Notes: generated from the sequence alone by a model not told the origin. Positions 41,406-49,891 are shown, counted from the stretch's first letter. The stretch: 59,046 nt of DNA from UBA6814 sp040753075 (GCA_040753075.1 JBFMHA010000016.1:1-59046); one strand, 5' to 3'. Program-made: numbers and translations.

Positions 41406-42239
41406 GTGGCGCTCCCCCTGGACCCGGCCGGGCTGTATGCCCGCTCCCGCTCCGGCCCCTTCGTCATCGCCGGGCCCTGCGTGCTGGAGAGCCGCGACCT
41501 GGCGGTCTCCGTGGCCTGCTTCCTGGCCGAGGCCGGGGAGCGCGCGGGGCTGCCCATGGTGTTCAAGAGCTCCTTTGACAAGGCCAACCGCACCTCCATC
41601 GCCTCCTTCCGCGGCCCGGGCCTGGAGGAGGGCCTGCGCTGGCTGGAGGAGGCGGGCCGGGCTTCGGGCCTGCCGGTGCTCACCGACATCCACCTTCCGG
41701 AGCAGGCCGCGGCCGTGGCCGAGGTCTGCTCCGTGCTCCAGGTGCCGGCCTTCCTCTGCCGCCAGACCGACCTGCTGGTCGCGGCCGCCCGCACCGGCCG
41801 CATCGTGAACGTGAAGAAGGGCCAGTTCCTGGCCCCCTGGGACATGGCCCAGGTCACGGGCAAGCTGGCCGAGGCGGCGGCTCCGCAACCGCCCCTCGCC
41901 TGGCTCACCGAGCGGGGGGCCTCCTTCGGCTACAACAACCTGGTGGTGGACTTCCGCTCCATCCCCATCATGGCCCGCCTGGGCCATCCCGTGGTCTTCG
42001 ACGCCACCCACTCGGTGCAGCTCCCCGGCGGCTTGGGCGGCGCCTCGGGCGGCCAGCGCGAATTCGCGCCCGCCCTGGCCCGGGCGGCGGCGACCATGGG
42101 CGCCTCGGGCGTGTTCATGGAGGTCCACCCGGACCCGGACCGCGCCCTGTGCGACGGCCCCAACTCCTGGCCCCTGGACCGGGCCGAGGCCCTGCTCAGG
42201 GACCTGAAGCGGGCCTGGGACGTGCGCTATGAATGCTAG
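41406..42239 (+). CDS. kdsA: 3-deoxy-8-phosphooctulonate (Kdo-8-P) synthase
   Basis: Condenses arabinose-5-phosphate with PEP to Kdo-8-phosphate. 277 aa from the GTG immediately after the pyrG stop. Family motifs are FVIAGPCVLESRDLAVSVAC, KSSFDKANRTSIASFRGPGL, PVLTDIHLPEQAAAVAEV, NVKKGQFLAPWDM and DATHSVQLPGG. The Cys in GPCVLES and the downstream His/Glu/Asp set suggest either a metal-dependent or metal-independent class; this was not resolved. Overlaps kdsC by 11 bases. Confidence 0.96.
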   Translation: MALPLDPAGLYARSRSGPFVIAGPCVLESRDLAVSVACFLAEAGERAGLPMVFKSSFDKANRTSIASFRGPGLEEGLRWLEEAGRASGLPVLTDIHLPEQAAAVAEVCSVLQVPAFLCRQTDLLVAAARTGRIVNVKKGQFLAPWDMAQVTGKLAEAAAPQPPLAWLTERGASFGYNNLVVDFRSIPIMARLGHPVVFDATHSVQLPGGLGGASGGQREFAPALARAAATMGASGVFMEVHPDPDRALCDGPNSWPLDRAEALLRDLKRAWDVRYEC

Positions 42240-42753
42240 GGAGCGCGCCGCCCGCATCCGGCTGCTGGTCCTGGACGTGGACGGGGTGCTCACCGACGGC
42301 GGGCTGTACTACGGCCCCGACGGCGTGGCCATGAAACGCTTCCACGTGCAGGACGGGCTGGGCATCAAGCTGGCCCAGGCCGCGGGGCTGGTCGTCGCGG
42401 TCATCTCCGGCCTGGACTCCCCGGCCGTGGCCGCCCGCATGCGGGAACTGGGGGTTTCCGACTACCACGCCGGCCACCGGAACAAGATTCCCCTGCTGGA
42501 AGGCATCTGCGCCAAGCACGGCCTGACCCTGGAGGAGACGGCTTTCCTGGGCGACGACTGGGTGGACGCCGCCCCCCTGTCCCGGGTGGGCCTGCCCATG
42601 GCCGTGGCCAACGCCCAGCCCGAGATACTGGCCCGGGCGGCCTGGATCTCCACCCGGCCGGGAGGGCAGGGCGCGGTGCGCGAGGCCGTCCGCTTCCTCC
42701 TGGAGTCCCAGGGCAAGCTCGACGGCCTGTGGGCCGAGTGGTCAGTTCAATGA
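42229..42753 (+). CDS. kdsC: Kdo-8-phosphate phosphatase
   Basis: Capless HAD phosphatase that forms Kdo. 174 aa, typical. Motif I is RLLVLDVDGVLTDGGLYY (nucleophile and acid Asp), motif II the VISGLDSPAVAARM turn, the Lys in HRNKIPLLEGI and motif IV FLGDDWVDAAPLSRV. Overlaps kdsA at the start and lptC at the end (ATGA), so Kdo synthesis is co-translated with LPS export. Confidence 0.95.
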   Translation: MNARERAARIRLLVLDVDGVLTDGGLYYGPDGVAMKRFHVQDGLGIKLAQAAGLVVAVISGLDSPAVAARMRELGVSDYHAGHRNKIPLLEGICAKHGLTLEETAFLGDDWVDAAPLSRVGLPMAVANAQPEILARAAWISTRPGGQGAVREAVRFLLESQGKLDGLWAEWSVQ

Positions 42754-43331
42754 GACGTCTCCTGTGGTCCCTGGCCATAGTGGCCGTCCTGGCCGCCGCC
42801 TCGTATGCGGCCTGGCATTTTTCCGGCCTGGGCAAGGCCGCCCGCGAGGTGGCCAAGGCCGCCAAGGACACCCAGGTGGACGTGTCTGTGCAGGGCCTCA
42901 CCCTGTCCCAGGGCCGGGAGGGCAAGCTTTCCTGGACCCTGTCCGCGCAGCGCGCCGAATACCTCCAGGAGCAGGGCCGCATCCGGGTGTACAATCCGCG
43001 GCTGGTCTATTATGCCGAGGACCGGAACGGCAGGCGGCACGAGGTCGCGGTGAGCGCGCCCCAGGGCGAGGTGGACCAGGAGCGGGAGGTGGCGGACCTG
43101 GGACCCGCCGTGCGCATCGAGAGCGGCAACAGCACCATCCACGCCGACGCCCTGCACTACGCCGGCGCAGGCCGCACCCTGCGCCTGGCCGGCAACGTGA
43201 CCCTTGTCCACCGGGAGCTGTCCATGAACGCCGCCGAGGTGGTCCTGGACCTGAAAACCAACGAGATCACGGCCCGCGGCGGGGTCGTCGGCGAACTGTA
43301 CGCCGACGGCAGGAAGCGGGCCCAGGAGTGA
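42750..43331 (+). CDS. lptC: LPS export protein LptC
   Basis: A 193-aa single-pass inner-membrane protein that takes LPS from LptBFG and passes it to LptA. ATG overlaps the kdsC stop. Residues 1-22 form the anchor (MRRLLWSLAIVAVLAAASYA). The periplasmic part is beta-rich with VQGLTLSQGREGKLSWTLSA, a VYNPRLVYYAED strand and the NVTLVHRELSMNAAEVVLDL LptA/LptC jellyroll end. Sequence identity within the family is low; synteny (kdsC-lptC-lptA-lptB) makes the call secure. Confidence 0.88.
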   Translation: MRRLLWSLAIVAVLAAASYAAWHFSGLGKAAREVAKAAKDTQVDVSVQGLTLSQGREGKLSWTLSAQRAEYLQEQGRIRVYNPRLVYYAEDRNGRRHEVAVSAPQGEVDQEREVADLGPAVRIESGNSTIHADALHYAGAGRTLRLAGNVTLVHRELSMNAAEVVLDLKTNEITARGGVVGELYADGRKRAQE

Positions 43332-43864
43332 ACCCCGTGCGCATCCGTCCCCTGCTCCTGGCCCTGTGCCTGATGGCGGCGGCAATCCTCCCGGCCCAGG
43401 CTGCGGAGCCCGTCGCGGACATGTCCAAGACCCCCACCAAGATCGAGTCCGACAGCATGCGCTACGACCAGGCCGCGGGCACCGTGGTGTTCGAGGGCAA
43501 GGTCCGGGTGCAGCGTCCCGACTTCGCGCTCTGGTCCTCGAGCCTCACCGTGCACTTCGCGCCCCAGGCCGGGGCCAAGGCCGAAGGGACTCCGACCGAC
43601 GCCGGCCGCATCGAGAAGATCGTGGCCCGGGGCGCGGTTCGCATCGAGCGCGACGGCAAGGTGGGCGCCTGCGAGACCGCCACCTATCTGGTGCAGGAGG
43701 GGCTCTTCAGCATGGAGGGAGACCCGGTGCTCAAGGACGGGGCCAACACGGTCACGGGCAAGGTGGTGAAGCTCTATTTCAAGGACAACCGCAGCGAGGT
43801 CCTGGGCGGCGAGGGCCAGCGCGTGCAGGCCACCTTCAGCACTCCCAAGGGAGTGGGGCAGTGA
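43328..43864 (+). CDS. lptA: LPS transport periplasmic protein LptA
   Basis: A 178-aa periplasmic bridge protein for LPS. Start is the GTG at 43328 sharing a GTGA with lptC. Residues 1-27 are a signal peptide cleaved near AQA. The OstA-like jellyroll is visible: IESDSMRYDQAAGTVVFEGK, VRVQRPDFALWSSSLTVHFA, IEKIVARGAVRIERDGKVGA and LKDGANTVTGKVVKLYFK. GTGA overlap with lptB. Confidence 0.92.
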   Translation: MNPVRIRPLLLALCLMAAAILPAQAAEPVADMSKTPTKIESDSMRYDQAAGTVVFEGKVRVQRPDFALWSSSLTVHFAPQAGAKAEGTPTDAGRIEKIVARGAVRIERDGKVGACETATYLVQEGLFSMEGDPVLKDGANTVTGKVVKLYFKDNRSEVLGGEGQRVQATFSTPKGVGQ

Positions 43865-44589
43865 GCGAGGCCGTGCTCCGGGGCGACGCCCTGGTCAAGC
43901 GCTACGGCCATCGCGAGGTGGTGCACGAGGTCTCCCTGCGCCTGACCCAGGGCGAGGTGGTGGGACTGCTCGGCCCCAACGGCGCGGGCAAGACCACCAC
44001 CTTCTACATGCTGGTGGGCATCATCAAGCCCAACGCCGGCCAGGTCACCCTGGACGGGCTGGACCTGACCCGTCTGCCCCTGCACGAACGGGCCCGGATG
44101 GGCATGTCCTACCTGCCCCAGGAAAGCTCCGTGTTCCGCAAGCTCACGGTGCGGGAGAACCTCCAGGTGATCCTGGAGCACACCGGACTCTCCTCCCGGG
44201 AGCAGAAGGAGCGGGCCGACGCCCTGCTCGCCGAACTGGGCATCCTGCGTCTGGCCGACCAGCCGGCCATGCACCTGTCGGGCGGCGAACGGCGGAGGCT
44301 GGAGATCGCCCGGGCCCTCATCCTGGATCCCAAGTTCATGCTGCTGGACGAGCCCTTCGCCGGCATCGACCCCCTGGCCGTGGACGACATCCAGGGCATC
44401 GTGCGCGGGCTCAAGTCCAAGGGCATCGGGGTGCTCATCTCCGACCACAACGTGCGCGAAACCCTGCGCATCTGCGACCGGGCCTACCTGGCCTTCGAGG
44501 GCCGGATCATCCTGGACGGCGCCCCCGACCAGATCATCGCCGACGAACGCGCCCGGCGCTGCTACCTGGGCGAAGGGTTCAGCATGTAG
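43861..44589 (+). CDS. lptB: LPS export ABC transporter ATPase LptB
   Basis: A 242-aa ABC ATPase that drives LPS extraction by LptFG. Start is the GTG shared with lptA. Walker A is GLLGPNGAGKTTTFYM, the signature LSGGERRRLEIARALI, Walker B KFMLLDEPFAGIDPLAVDDI and the switch His in VLISDHNVRETLRI. Only its LptFG partners are missing from the window. A structured region with a sigma54 promoter separates it from rpoN. Confidence 0.96.
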   Translation: MSEAVLRGDALVKRYGHREVVHEVSLRLTQGEVVGLLGPNGAGKTTTFYMLVGIIKPNAGQVTLDGLDLTRLPLHERARMGMSYLPQESSVFRKLTVRENLQVILEHTGLSSREQKERADALLAELGILRLADQPAMHLSGGERRRLEIARALILDPKFMLLDEPFAGIDPLAVDDIQGIVRGLKSKGIGVLISDHNVRETLRICDRAYLAFEGRIILDGAPDQIIADERARRCYLGEGFSM

Positions 44590-44627
44590 GGCCGGCGGAC
44601 CCTCTCCTGCCGCGTTTGAACTTCCCC

Positions 44628-44643
44628 TGGCATTCCTGTTGCA
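44628..44643 (+). promoter_or_regulatory. Sigma54 (-24/-12) promoter upstream of rpoN
   Basis: TGGCAT at 44628 and TTGCA at 44639 give GG and GC exactly 10 bases apart, matching TGGCAC-N5-TTGCW. It faces rpoN and would start transcription near 44655, suggesting autoregulation of sigma54 or a sigma54-dependent leader RNA. Confidence 0.65.
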
Positions 44644-44683
44644 AGTGCCGTGCGCTTGTGCCATCATGAATCCCGAGACGAAT

Positions 44684-44717
44684 GGCCTGCAACCGCTCCC
44701 GGAGCGGCTTGCGGGCC
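44684..44717 (+). promoter_or_regulatory. Long hairpin in the rpoN leader
   Basis: GGCCTGCAACCGCTCC pairs with GGAGCGGCTTGCGGGCC in nearly full length (one bulge, one G-T pair) with a very small loop. It lies between the sigma54 promoter and the second hairpin, forming a compact structured leader or small RNA. Confidence 0.6.
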
Positions 44718-44729
44718 GGTACGTGAACT

Positions 44730-44760
44730 GAAAACGCGGCCGGGATGACCGGCCGTTTTC
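44730..44760 (+). terminator. Hairpin with U-rich arm just before rpoN
   Basis: GAAAAC (2-base bulge) GGCCGG, loop GATGA, CCGGCC GTTTTC. Stable, followed by a short T-run inside the stem end. It can end the lptB transcript or attenuate rpoN, and it overlaps the possible upstream start codon of rpoN at 44745. Confidence 0.55.
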
Positions 44761-44774
44761 CCGTGCGGATGCCC

Positions 44775-46238
44775 ATGGCGCTGGAACTTCGTCAACAACT
44801 CAAGCTCAGCCAGCAACTGGTGATGACGCCCCAGTTGCAGCAGGCCATCAAGCTTCTGCAGCTCTCCCGCCTGGAACTGGTGGACATGGTCCAGCAGGAG
44901 CTCGTGGAGAACCCTCTCCTGGAGGAGCGCCTGGACGAGGACGCGGGCGACGTCCGCAGCCGCGACACCACCGACGACGACCTGCGCGAGGCGCCCGCGC
45001 CCACCGTGGCCGAACCCTCCCGCGACGAAACCCTGCAGCGCGACCTGACCAAGAACGCCGACTGGGAAGATTACCTGGGCGAATTCTCCTCCCTGGGCCG
45101 AGCCTCCCAGATGCGGGAGAGCGAGATACCGGAGGAGGGCCTGTCCTTCGAGGCCCGCCTCTCGGCCAAGCCTTCCCTTCCCGGGCATCTGCTCTGGCAG
45201 CTCCGACTGTCCAGCCTCTCCCCCGAGGAGATGGAGATCGGCGAACACGTCATCGGCAACCTGGACTCCATGGGCTACCTCAAGGCCACGGCCCAGGAAA
45301 TCGCCGAGGCCACCGGCCAGACCGAGGAGAAGGTGGAGTCGGTCATCGCCGCGGTGCAGCTCTTCGACCCCCTGGGAGTGGCCGCGCGTACGCCCCAGGA
45401 ATGCCTGCTGGTGCAGATCAAGGCCCTGGGCTACGACCGGGACCCGGTGCTCGTGGAGTTGGTGCGGGAGCACCTGGAGGACCTGGAGAAGCGGCGCTAC
45501 AAGCCGCTCATGCGCAAGTTCCGGCTCACCCTGGAGGACATCAAGGAATACCTGGACCTCATGTCCACCCTGGATCCCATGCCCGGGGCCTCCTTCGGCA
45601 GCGAGGAGCCGCAGTACGTCAGTCCCGACGCCTACGTGTACAAGTTCGACGAGGAGTGGGTCATCATCCTCAACGAGGAGGGACTGCCCCGGCTGGCCCT
45701 CTCTCCGGTGTACGCCCAGGGCATGACCGGGGCCGCGGGCAAGGACAAGGACTACCTTCAGGAGAAAATGCGCTCCGCGGTCTGGCTCATGAAGAGTCTT
45801 TACCAACGGCAACGCACGCTTTATAAGGTAGTTGAGAGCATCGTGAAGTTTCAGCGGGAGTTCTTCGAGCACGGCGTGACCCGTCTGCGCCCGCTGATCC
45901 TCAAGGATGTGGCCGAGGACATCAGCATGCACGAATCCACGGTCTCGCGCATCACCACGAGCAAGTACCTGGCCACCCCCCACGGCATCCACGAACTCAA
46001 GTTCTTCTTCAACAGCGCCCTGGAGCTGGACGACGGATCCATGGTGGGCTCGGAGAGCGTCAAGGCTCTCATCAAGAAGCTCATCGACGAAGAGGACCCC
46101 CGCCACCCCCTGTCCGACGACAAGATCGCCGAGGACCTGAAGGAGCGGCTCAAGGTCAACATCGCCCGGCGCACCGTGGCCAAGTACCGCGGGACCCTGG
46201 GCATCCCCTCGTCCTCCCGGCGCAAACAGGTCTTCTAA
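44775..46238 (+). CDS. rpoN: RNA polymerase sigma-54 factor
   Basis: 487 aa from the ATG at 44775 (MALELRQQLKLSQQLVMTPQ), chosen because the alternative ATG at 44745 lies inside a hairpin; starts at 44763 or 44769 are also possible. Region I is Gln/Leu-rich as expected, the acidic region II follows, the core-binding part contains PEEMEIGEHVIGNLDSMGYL and FDPLGVAARTPQECLLVQI, and the DNA-binding end has a helix-turn-helix and the RpoN box ARRTVAKYRGTLG. Activity needs an AAA+ enhancer-binding protein, none of which is in the window. Confidence 0.96.
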   Translation: MALELRQQLKLSQQLVMTPQLQQAIKLLQLSRLELVDMVQQELVENPLLEERLDEDAGDVRSRDTTDDDLREAPAPTVAEPSRDETLQRDLTKNADWEDYLGEFSSLGRASQMRESEIPEEGLSFEARLSAKPSLPGHLLWQLRLSSLSPEEMEIGEHVIGNLDSMGYLKATAQEIAEATGQTEEKVESVIAAVQLFDPLGVAARTPQECLLVQIKALGYDRDPVLVELVREHLEDLEKRRYKPLMRKFRLTLEDIKEYLDLMSTLDPMPGASFGSEEPQYVSPDAYVYKFDEEWVIILNEEGLPRLALSPVYAQGMTGAAGKDKDYLQEKMRSAVWLMKSLYQRQRTLYKVVESIVKFQREFFEHGVTRLRPLILKDVAEDISMHESTVSRITTSKYLATPHGIHELKFFFNSALELDDGSMVGSESVKALIKKLIDEEDPRHPLSDDKIAEDLKERLKVNIARRTVAKYRGTLGIPSSSRRKQVF

Positions 46239-46296
46239 GCCGCCCCACGAGAATGACGCGGCCTTCGCGGCTGCTTCGCACACCAAGGAGGGAGCC

Positions 46297-46845
46297 ATGA
46301 ACATCACCTTCACCTTCAAGAACTTCGAACCGTCCGATCACCTGAAGAACTACGCCCAGAAGAAGTTCGAGAAGCTGCTCAAGTTCGCCGAGCCCAAGAC
46401 CGAGAACGCGTCCGTGCAGGTCAATCTCTCCGTGGAGAAGTTCCGGCACATGGCCGAGGTGGCCATCGTCGCGGACAGCATCAACATTTCCGGATACGAA
46501 GAAAGCGAGGACATGTACTCCACCATCGACTTGGTGCTGGACAAGCTGGAGGCCCAGCTGCGCAAGACCCGGGAGAAGGTCAAGGACCGCCGCAAGCGGG
46601 CCGAGCGCGGCGCGGTCAACGTGGACTTCGTGAGCTTCCTGGCCACCGAGGGCGGGGAGCGCGAGAAGATCATCGAGGAGAGCGACTCCTACGATCCCAT
46701 GCCCATGTCCGTGGAGGAGGCAGCCGAACAGCTCGACAGCCTGAACTATGAATTCCTGGTCTTCCAGAACGCCGAGAGCGAACGCATCAACGTGATCTAT
46801 CGCCGCAAGGAAAACGTGTACGGCCTCATCGACCCGGGGTTCTAG
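46297..46845 (+). CDS. hpf: Ribosome hibernation promoting factor (long form)
   Basis: A 182-aa long HPF that dimerises 70S ribosomes into 100S particles. N-terminal domain: MNITFTFKNFEPSDHLKNYA, an FEKLLKFAEPKTENASVQVN strand and AQLRKTREKVKDRRKR. The C-terminal dimerisation domain is present (SVEEAAEQLDSLNYEFLVFQ, NVIYRRKENVYGLIDP), which makes it the long form found outside enterobacteria. Usual neighbour of rpoN and ptsN. GGAGG 6 bases before the ATG. Confidence 0.94.
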   Translation: MNITFTFKNFEPSDHLKNYAQKKFEKLLKFAEPKTENASVQVNLSVEKFRHMAEVAIVADSINISGYEESEDMYSTIDLVLDKLEAQLRKTREKVKDRRKRAERGAVNVDFVSFLATEGGEREKIIEESDSYDPMPMSVEEAAEQLDSLNYEFLVFQNAESERINVIYRRKENVYGLIDPGF

Positions 46846-46846
46846 G

Positions 46847-47296
46847 ATGAAGCTGTCCGATTTCCTGGACCGGGACATGGTATTGCCCGAGCTTGCCGCC
46901 AAGACCAAGAGCGAGGTCCTGGCGGAGCTCGTGACCGCCCTTGGCCGCAAGCTTCCCGGCCTGGACCGGGAGAAGACCCGCCAAGTGCTCCTGGAGCGCG
47001 AGCACCTGGGCACCACCGGCATCGGCGAAGGGGTGGCCATCCCCCACGGCAAGATGGAGGACCTCCAGGAAATCGTTCTGGTGGTGGGCCGCAGCCGCCA
47101 GGGCGTGGATTTCGACGCCCTGGACTTCAAGCCCTGCACCATCTTCTTCCTGGTTCTCGCGCCGGAACAGGTGGCCGGGACGCACCTGCGCATCCTGGCC
47201 ACCATCTCTCGACTCCTTCGCGACGAGAACTTCCGGCGCTCCTTCCTGGCTGCGGCCGACCGCGACGAACTGTGGAGGCTTCTGGCCGCAACGTAA
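46847..47296 (+). CDS. ptsN: PTS EIIA-Ntr (nitrogen-related phosphocarrier)
   Basis: A 149-aa fructose-type EIIA used as a regulatory phosphocarrier. The phosphorylated His is at about residue 67 in GTTGIGEGVAIPHGKMEDLQ, preceded by the TKSEVLAELVTALGRKLPG start and followed by IFFLVLAPEQVAGTHLRILA. It starts 1 base after hpf. PtsN in this setting regulates sigma54-linked functions, potassium transport or carbon-nitrogen balance; the partner EI-Ntr and NPr are not visible here. Confidence 0.93.
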   Translation: MKLSDFLDRDMVLPELAAKTKSEVLAELVTALGRKLPGLDREKTRQVLLEREHLGTTGIGEGVAIPHGKMEDLQEIVLVVGRSRQGVDFDALDFKPCTIFFLVLAPEQVAGTHLRILATISRLLRDENFRRSFLAAADRDELWRLLAAT

Positions 47297-47353
47297 CGCC
47301 GCGCCGGTGCGCCGCCGGCGCGGCGTCCCCAGGCTCGCGTCCCGGGAGGGACG

Positions 47354-48238
47354 ATGCACGACCTGCGCGATTTCCCGGTCATCCTTTTGTCCGGCCTGTC
47401 CGGGGCGGGCAAAAGCACGGCCATGAAGGTCTTCGAGGACCTGGGCTTCATCGCGGTGGACGGCCTGCCCCCGGACCTGGCGCCCGGCCTGGCCGCCTTG
47501 TTCCAGAGCCAGCAGACGGCCCACCACCAGGGCCTGGTCATGGGCCTGGACGTGCGCAGCGAGGACTTCCGAGAGGATTTCCGCGCGGCCATGGAGGGGC
47601 TCAAGGCCCAGGGCATTGCGCCCCGGGTCGTGTTCATCGAATCACGGGCCGGGGTCCTGCGGCGGCGCTACGCCTCCACCCGCCGGCCCCATCCCCTGGA
47701 GTCCGGGGAGCTTGACCTGGAGCGGGCCCTGGACGCCGAGCGGGAACTGCTCCGGCCGGTGCGCGACGCGGCCGAGCTGGTGGTGGACACCTCCGACTAC
47801 TCCATCCACGACCTGCGCCGCCATCTCCAGGAACGGTGGGAGTTCGTGCGGGAGCGTCGCGCCGGGCTCAAGATCTACCTCCTGTCCTTCGGCTTCAAGT
47901 ATGGCCAGCCCACCGAGGCCGACCTGGTCTTCGACCTGCGCTTTCTGCCCAATCCTCATTTCGACGAGAGCCTGCGCCCCCTGTCCGGCCGCGATCGGGC
48001 GGTGGTGGACTATGTGTTCCGCACCCCCGAAGGGCAAGAATTCCGCACCCGGCTTCTGGAGTTCCTGAACTACCTCCTCCCGCTGTACCAGGCCGAGGGC
48101 CGCTACCGCCTGACCGTCGCCGTGGGCTGCACCGGGGGCCGTCACCGCTCGGTGGCCGTGGCCGAGGCGGTTTTTGACTCCCTGGTGAAGTCGGGGTATG
48201 TGGTCAACCTTGAACACCGCCATATCGAACTGGGCTAG
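47354..48238 (+). CDS. rapZ: RNase adapter RapZ
   Basis: A 294-aa protein with a P-loop GLSGAGKS at about residue 14 and FEDLGFIAVDGLPPDLAPGL. The C-terminal half holds the RapZ signatures LIYLLSFGFKYG-type (YLLSFGFKYGQPTEADLVFD), RFLPNPHFDESLRPLSGRDR and VAVGCTGGRHRSVAVAEAVF, the latter being the ligand/GlmZ-binding region. In enterobacteria RapZ guides RNase E to GlmZ and so controls glmS; the role in this lineage is not known. Conserved in the rpoN-ptsN neighbourhood. Confidence 0.95.
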   Translation: MHDLRDFPVILLSGLSGAGKSTAMKVFEDLGFIAVDGLPPDLAPGLAALFQSQQTAHHQGLVMGLDVRSEDFREDFRAAMEGLKAQGIAPRVVFIESRAGVLRRRYASTRRPHPLESGELDLERALDAERELLRPVRDAAELVVDTSDYSIHDLRRHLQERWEFVRERRAGLKIYLLSFGFKYGQPTEADLVFDLRFLPNPHFDESLRPLSGRDRAVVDYVFRTPEGQEFRTRLLEFLNYLLPLYQAEGRYRLTVAVGCTGGRHRSVAVAEAVFDSLVKSGYVVNLEHRHIELG

Positions 48239-48271
48239 GGCCGGCCGCGGCGCAGGTCCGGGCGGAGGAGC

Positions 48272-48709
48272 ATGAGCCAGTCAGAGAAGACCAAACAGGT
48301 GGGCGTCGTGCTGGTCACCCACGGCAACTATGGCCAGAGCCTGCTGGATGCTGCCCAGGCCATCCTCGGCCGCCAGCCGGGGTGCGCCGCCGTGGGCGTT
48401 GACATCTCCCTGGAGGTGGGGGAGATACTGACCAAAATCCGCGAGGCCACGCAGAAATCGGACCTGGGAGGAGGGGTGCTCATCCTCACCGACATGTTCG
48501 GCGGCACCCCCACCAACCTGAGCCTCTCCCTGCTCGGCACAGGCCGGCTGGAGGTGATGACCGGGGTCAATCTTCCCATGCTCCTCAAGGTCATGGGATC
48601 CCGGGCGCTCTCCCTGGGGCGGCTGGCCCAGGAGGCCAAGACCGCCGGGTGCCAGGGCATCGTAGTGGCCGGAGAGATCTTGCGCAGCAAGGTTGCCGAG
48701 GCGAAATGA
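48272..48709 (+). CDS. Mannose-family PTS EIIA component
   Basis: A 145-aa EIIA of the mannose/sorbose (PTS-Man) type. The phosphorylated His is at about residue 17 in VGVVLVTHGNYGQSLLDAAQ. Other marks are GVDISLEVGEILTKIREATQ, GGVLILTDMFGGTPTNLSLS and NLPMLLKVMGSRAL. It forms a coupled unit with EIIB (ATGA overlap) and EIIC. No sugar specificity can be deduced. Confidence 0.92.
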   Translation: MSQSEKTKQVGVVLVTHGNYGQSLLDAAQAILGRQPGCAAVGVDISLEVGEILTKIREATQKSDLGGGVLILTDMFGGTPTNLSLSLLGTGRLEVMTGVNLPMLLKVMGSRALSLGRLAQEAKTAGCQGIVVAGEILRSKVAEAK

Positions 48710-49191
48710 ACGGACGCTCCATGCTCTGGGTGCGCATAGACAACCGCCTGATCCACGGCCAGGTCATCGAGGCCTGGCTGCCCTTCACCAAGGCGCGCAC
48801 CCTGGTGGTGGCCAATGACGAACTGGCCCACGACGCCTTGCGCCAGGAGATCATGGGGCTCGCCATTCCCCAGGGCGTGGACGCCCGTTTCGTGCCCGTA
48901 GCCGAGACCCCCGCCTTTCTCAAGTCGCAATGGGGCGCGGACATGGAGCCCAACGCCCTTGTCCTGTTCGCCACCTGCAAGGATGCCCGCATCGCCCACC
49001 AGGGCGGCATGGCCTTGTCTCGGCTGAACGTCGGCAACCTGCACTACGCCCCGGGCAAGCAGCAGATCTGCGCCCACGTGGCCCTCTCCGAAGACGACCG
49101 GCGCTGCCTGCACTATTTCGTGGACAGCGGGGTCAAGCTGGACTTCCGCTGCGTACCCAACGAGCCCGTCCAGGTAGACCAGGCATGGTAG
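48706..49191 (+). CDS. Mannose-family PTS EIIB component
   Basis: A 161-aa EIIB. The phosphorylated His is in WVRIDNRLIHGQVIEAWLP at about residue 17, followed by ARTLVVANDELAHDALRQEI and NALVLFATCKDARIAHQGG; a late NVGNLHYAPGKQQICAHVAL segment is typical of PTS-Man EIIB. ATGA overlap with EIIA upstream, and its last codons overlap the EIIC start at 49185. Confidence 0.92.
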   Translation: MNGRSMLWVRIDNRLIHGQVIEAWLPFTKARTLVVANDELAHDALRQEIMGLAIPQGVDARFVPVAETPAFLKSQWGADMEPNALVLFATCKDARIAHQGGMALSRLNVGNLHYAPGKQQICAHVALSEDDRRCLHYFVDSGVKLDFRCVPNEPVQVDQAW

Positions 49192-49891
49192 ACGTCGCCT
49201 ACCCATCCCTGGCCGGCCTGGCCCTCATCGCTTTTTTTTTGCCCTGTTCACTCTGCTGCGCTTTTCAATAAACATTGGCATCCTTGAACGCCCGCTGGTC
49301 CAGGGGCTGGTCTTCGGCCTGCTGGCGGGGAACCTGGAGCTGGCCCTCTACGTCTCGGTCATCTTCGAGCTGTTCTGGCTGGACCTCATCCCGGCCGGGA
49401 CGTACATCCCGCCCAACACCGCGGCCTCCAACCTTTCCTGCCTGACCCTGCTGCACGCCTTCGGCTTCACAACCCCGGCCGAAGCGGTGTTTCCCATCCT
49501 GCTCTGCCTGCCGCTGGGCTGGATCGGGGCCAGATTGGAGGACTTCCTGCGCGCCCGGCGAAATGCCGCCTATGACCGTCTCCAGGCCTGGGCCCGGGGC
49601 GATGCCGTACGCCCCGTACGCCTCGGCCGCACCATCCTGGAGGGCATGATCCAGAACTGGGTGGCGCACTTCCTGTTCTTCTTCGCCGCGGTGCTGGCCC
49701 TCATCAGCCTGGTGGGGCTTCTGCGGGCCTGGAACCTGCTCCAGCCTCCCCAGGGCCTGTTCTCCTGGGGCCATCTGTGGGTGGCGGCCAGTTTCGGCGG
49801 CATCCTCTCCCTTCGGTCCCTGCGCGCGTACGGCTCCATGGCTGCCGGAGTTGTCGCGGTGCTCCTGGCCAGCTTGTTCTATGTCCAGTGA
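49185..49891 (+). CDS. Mannose-family PTS EIIC, frame broken at a T9 run
   Basis: The ATG at 49185 opens a frame (MVDVAYPSLAGLALIAFF) that ends early at 49269-49271, while the EIIC sequence continues in the -1 frame from 49241: FALFTLLRFSINIGILERPL, then LFGLLAGNLELALYVSVIFE and ELFWLDLIPAGTYIPPNTAA. The shift point is the run of nine T at 49232-49240; one extra T gives one continuous protein of about 235 aa with six to seven hydrophobic segments. A sequencing error, slippage-corrected expression or phase variation is possible. No EIID gene follows. Confidence 0.72.
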
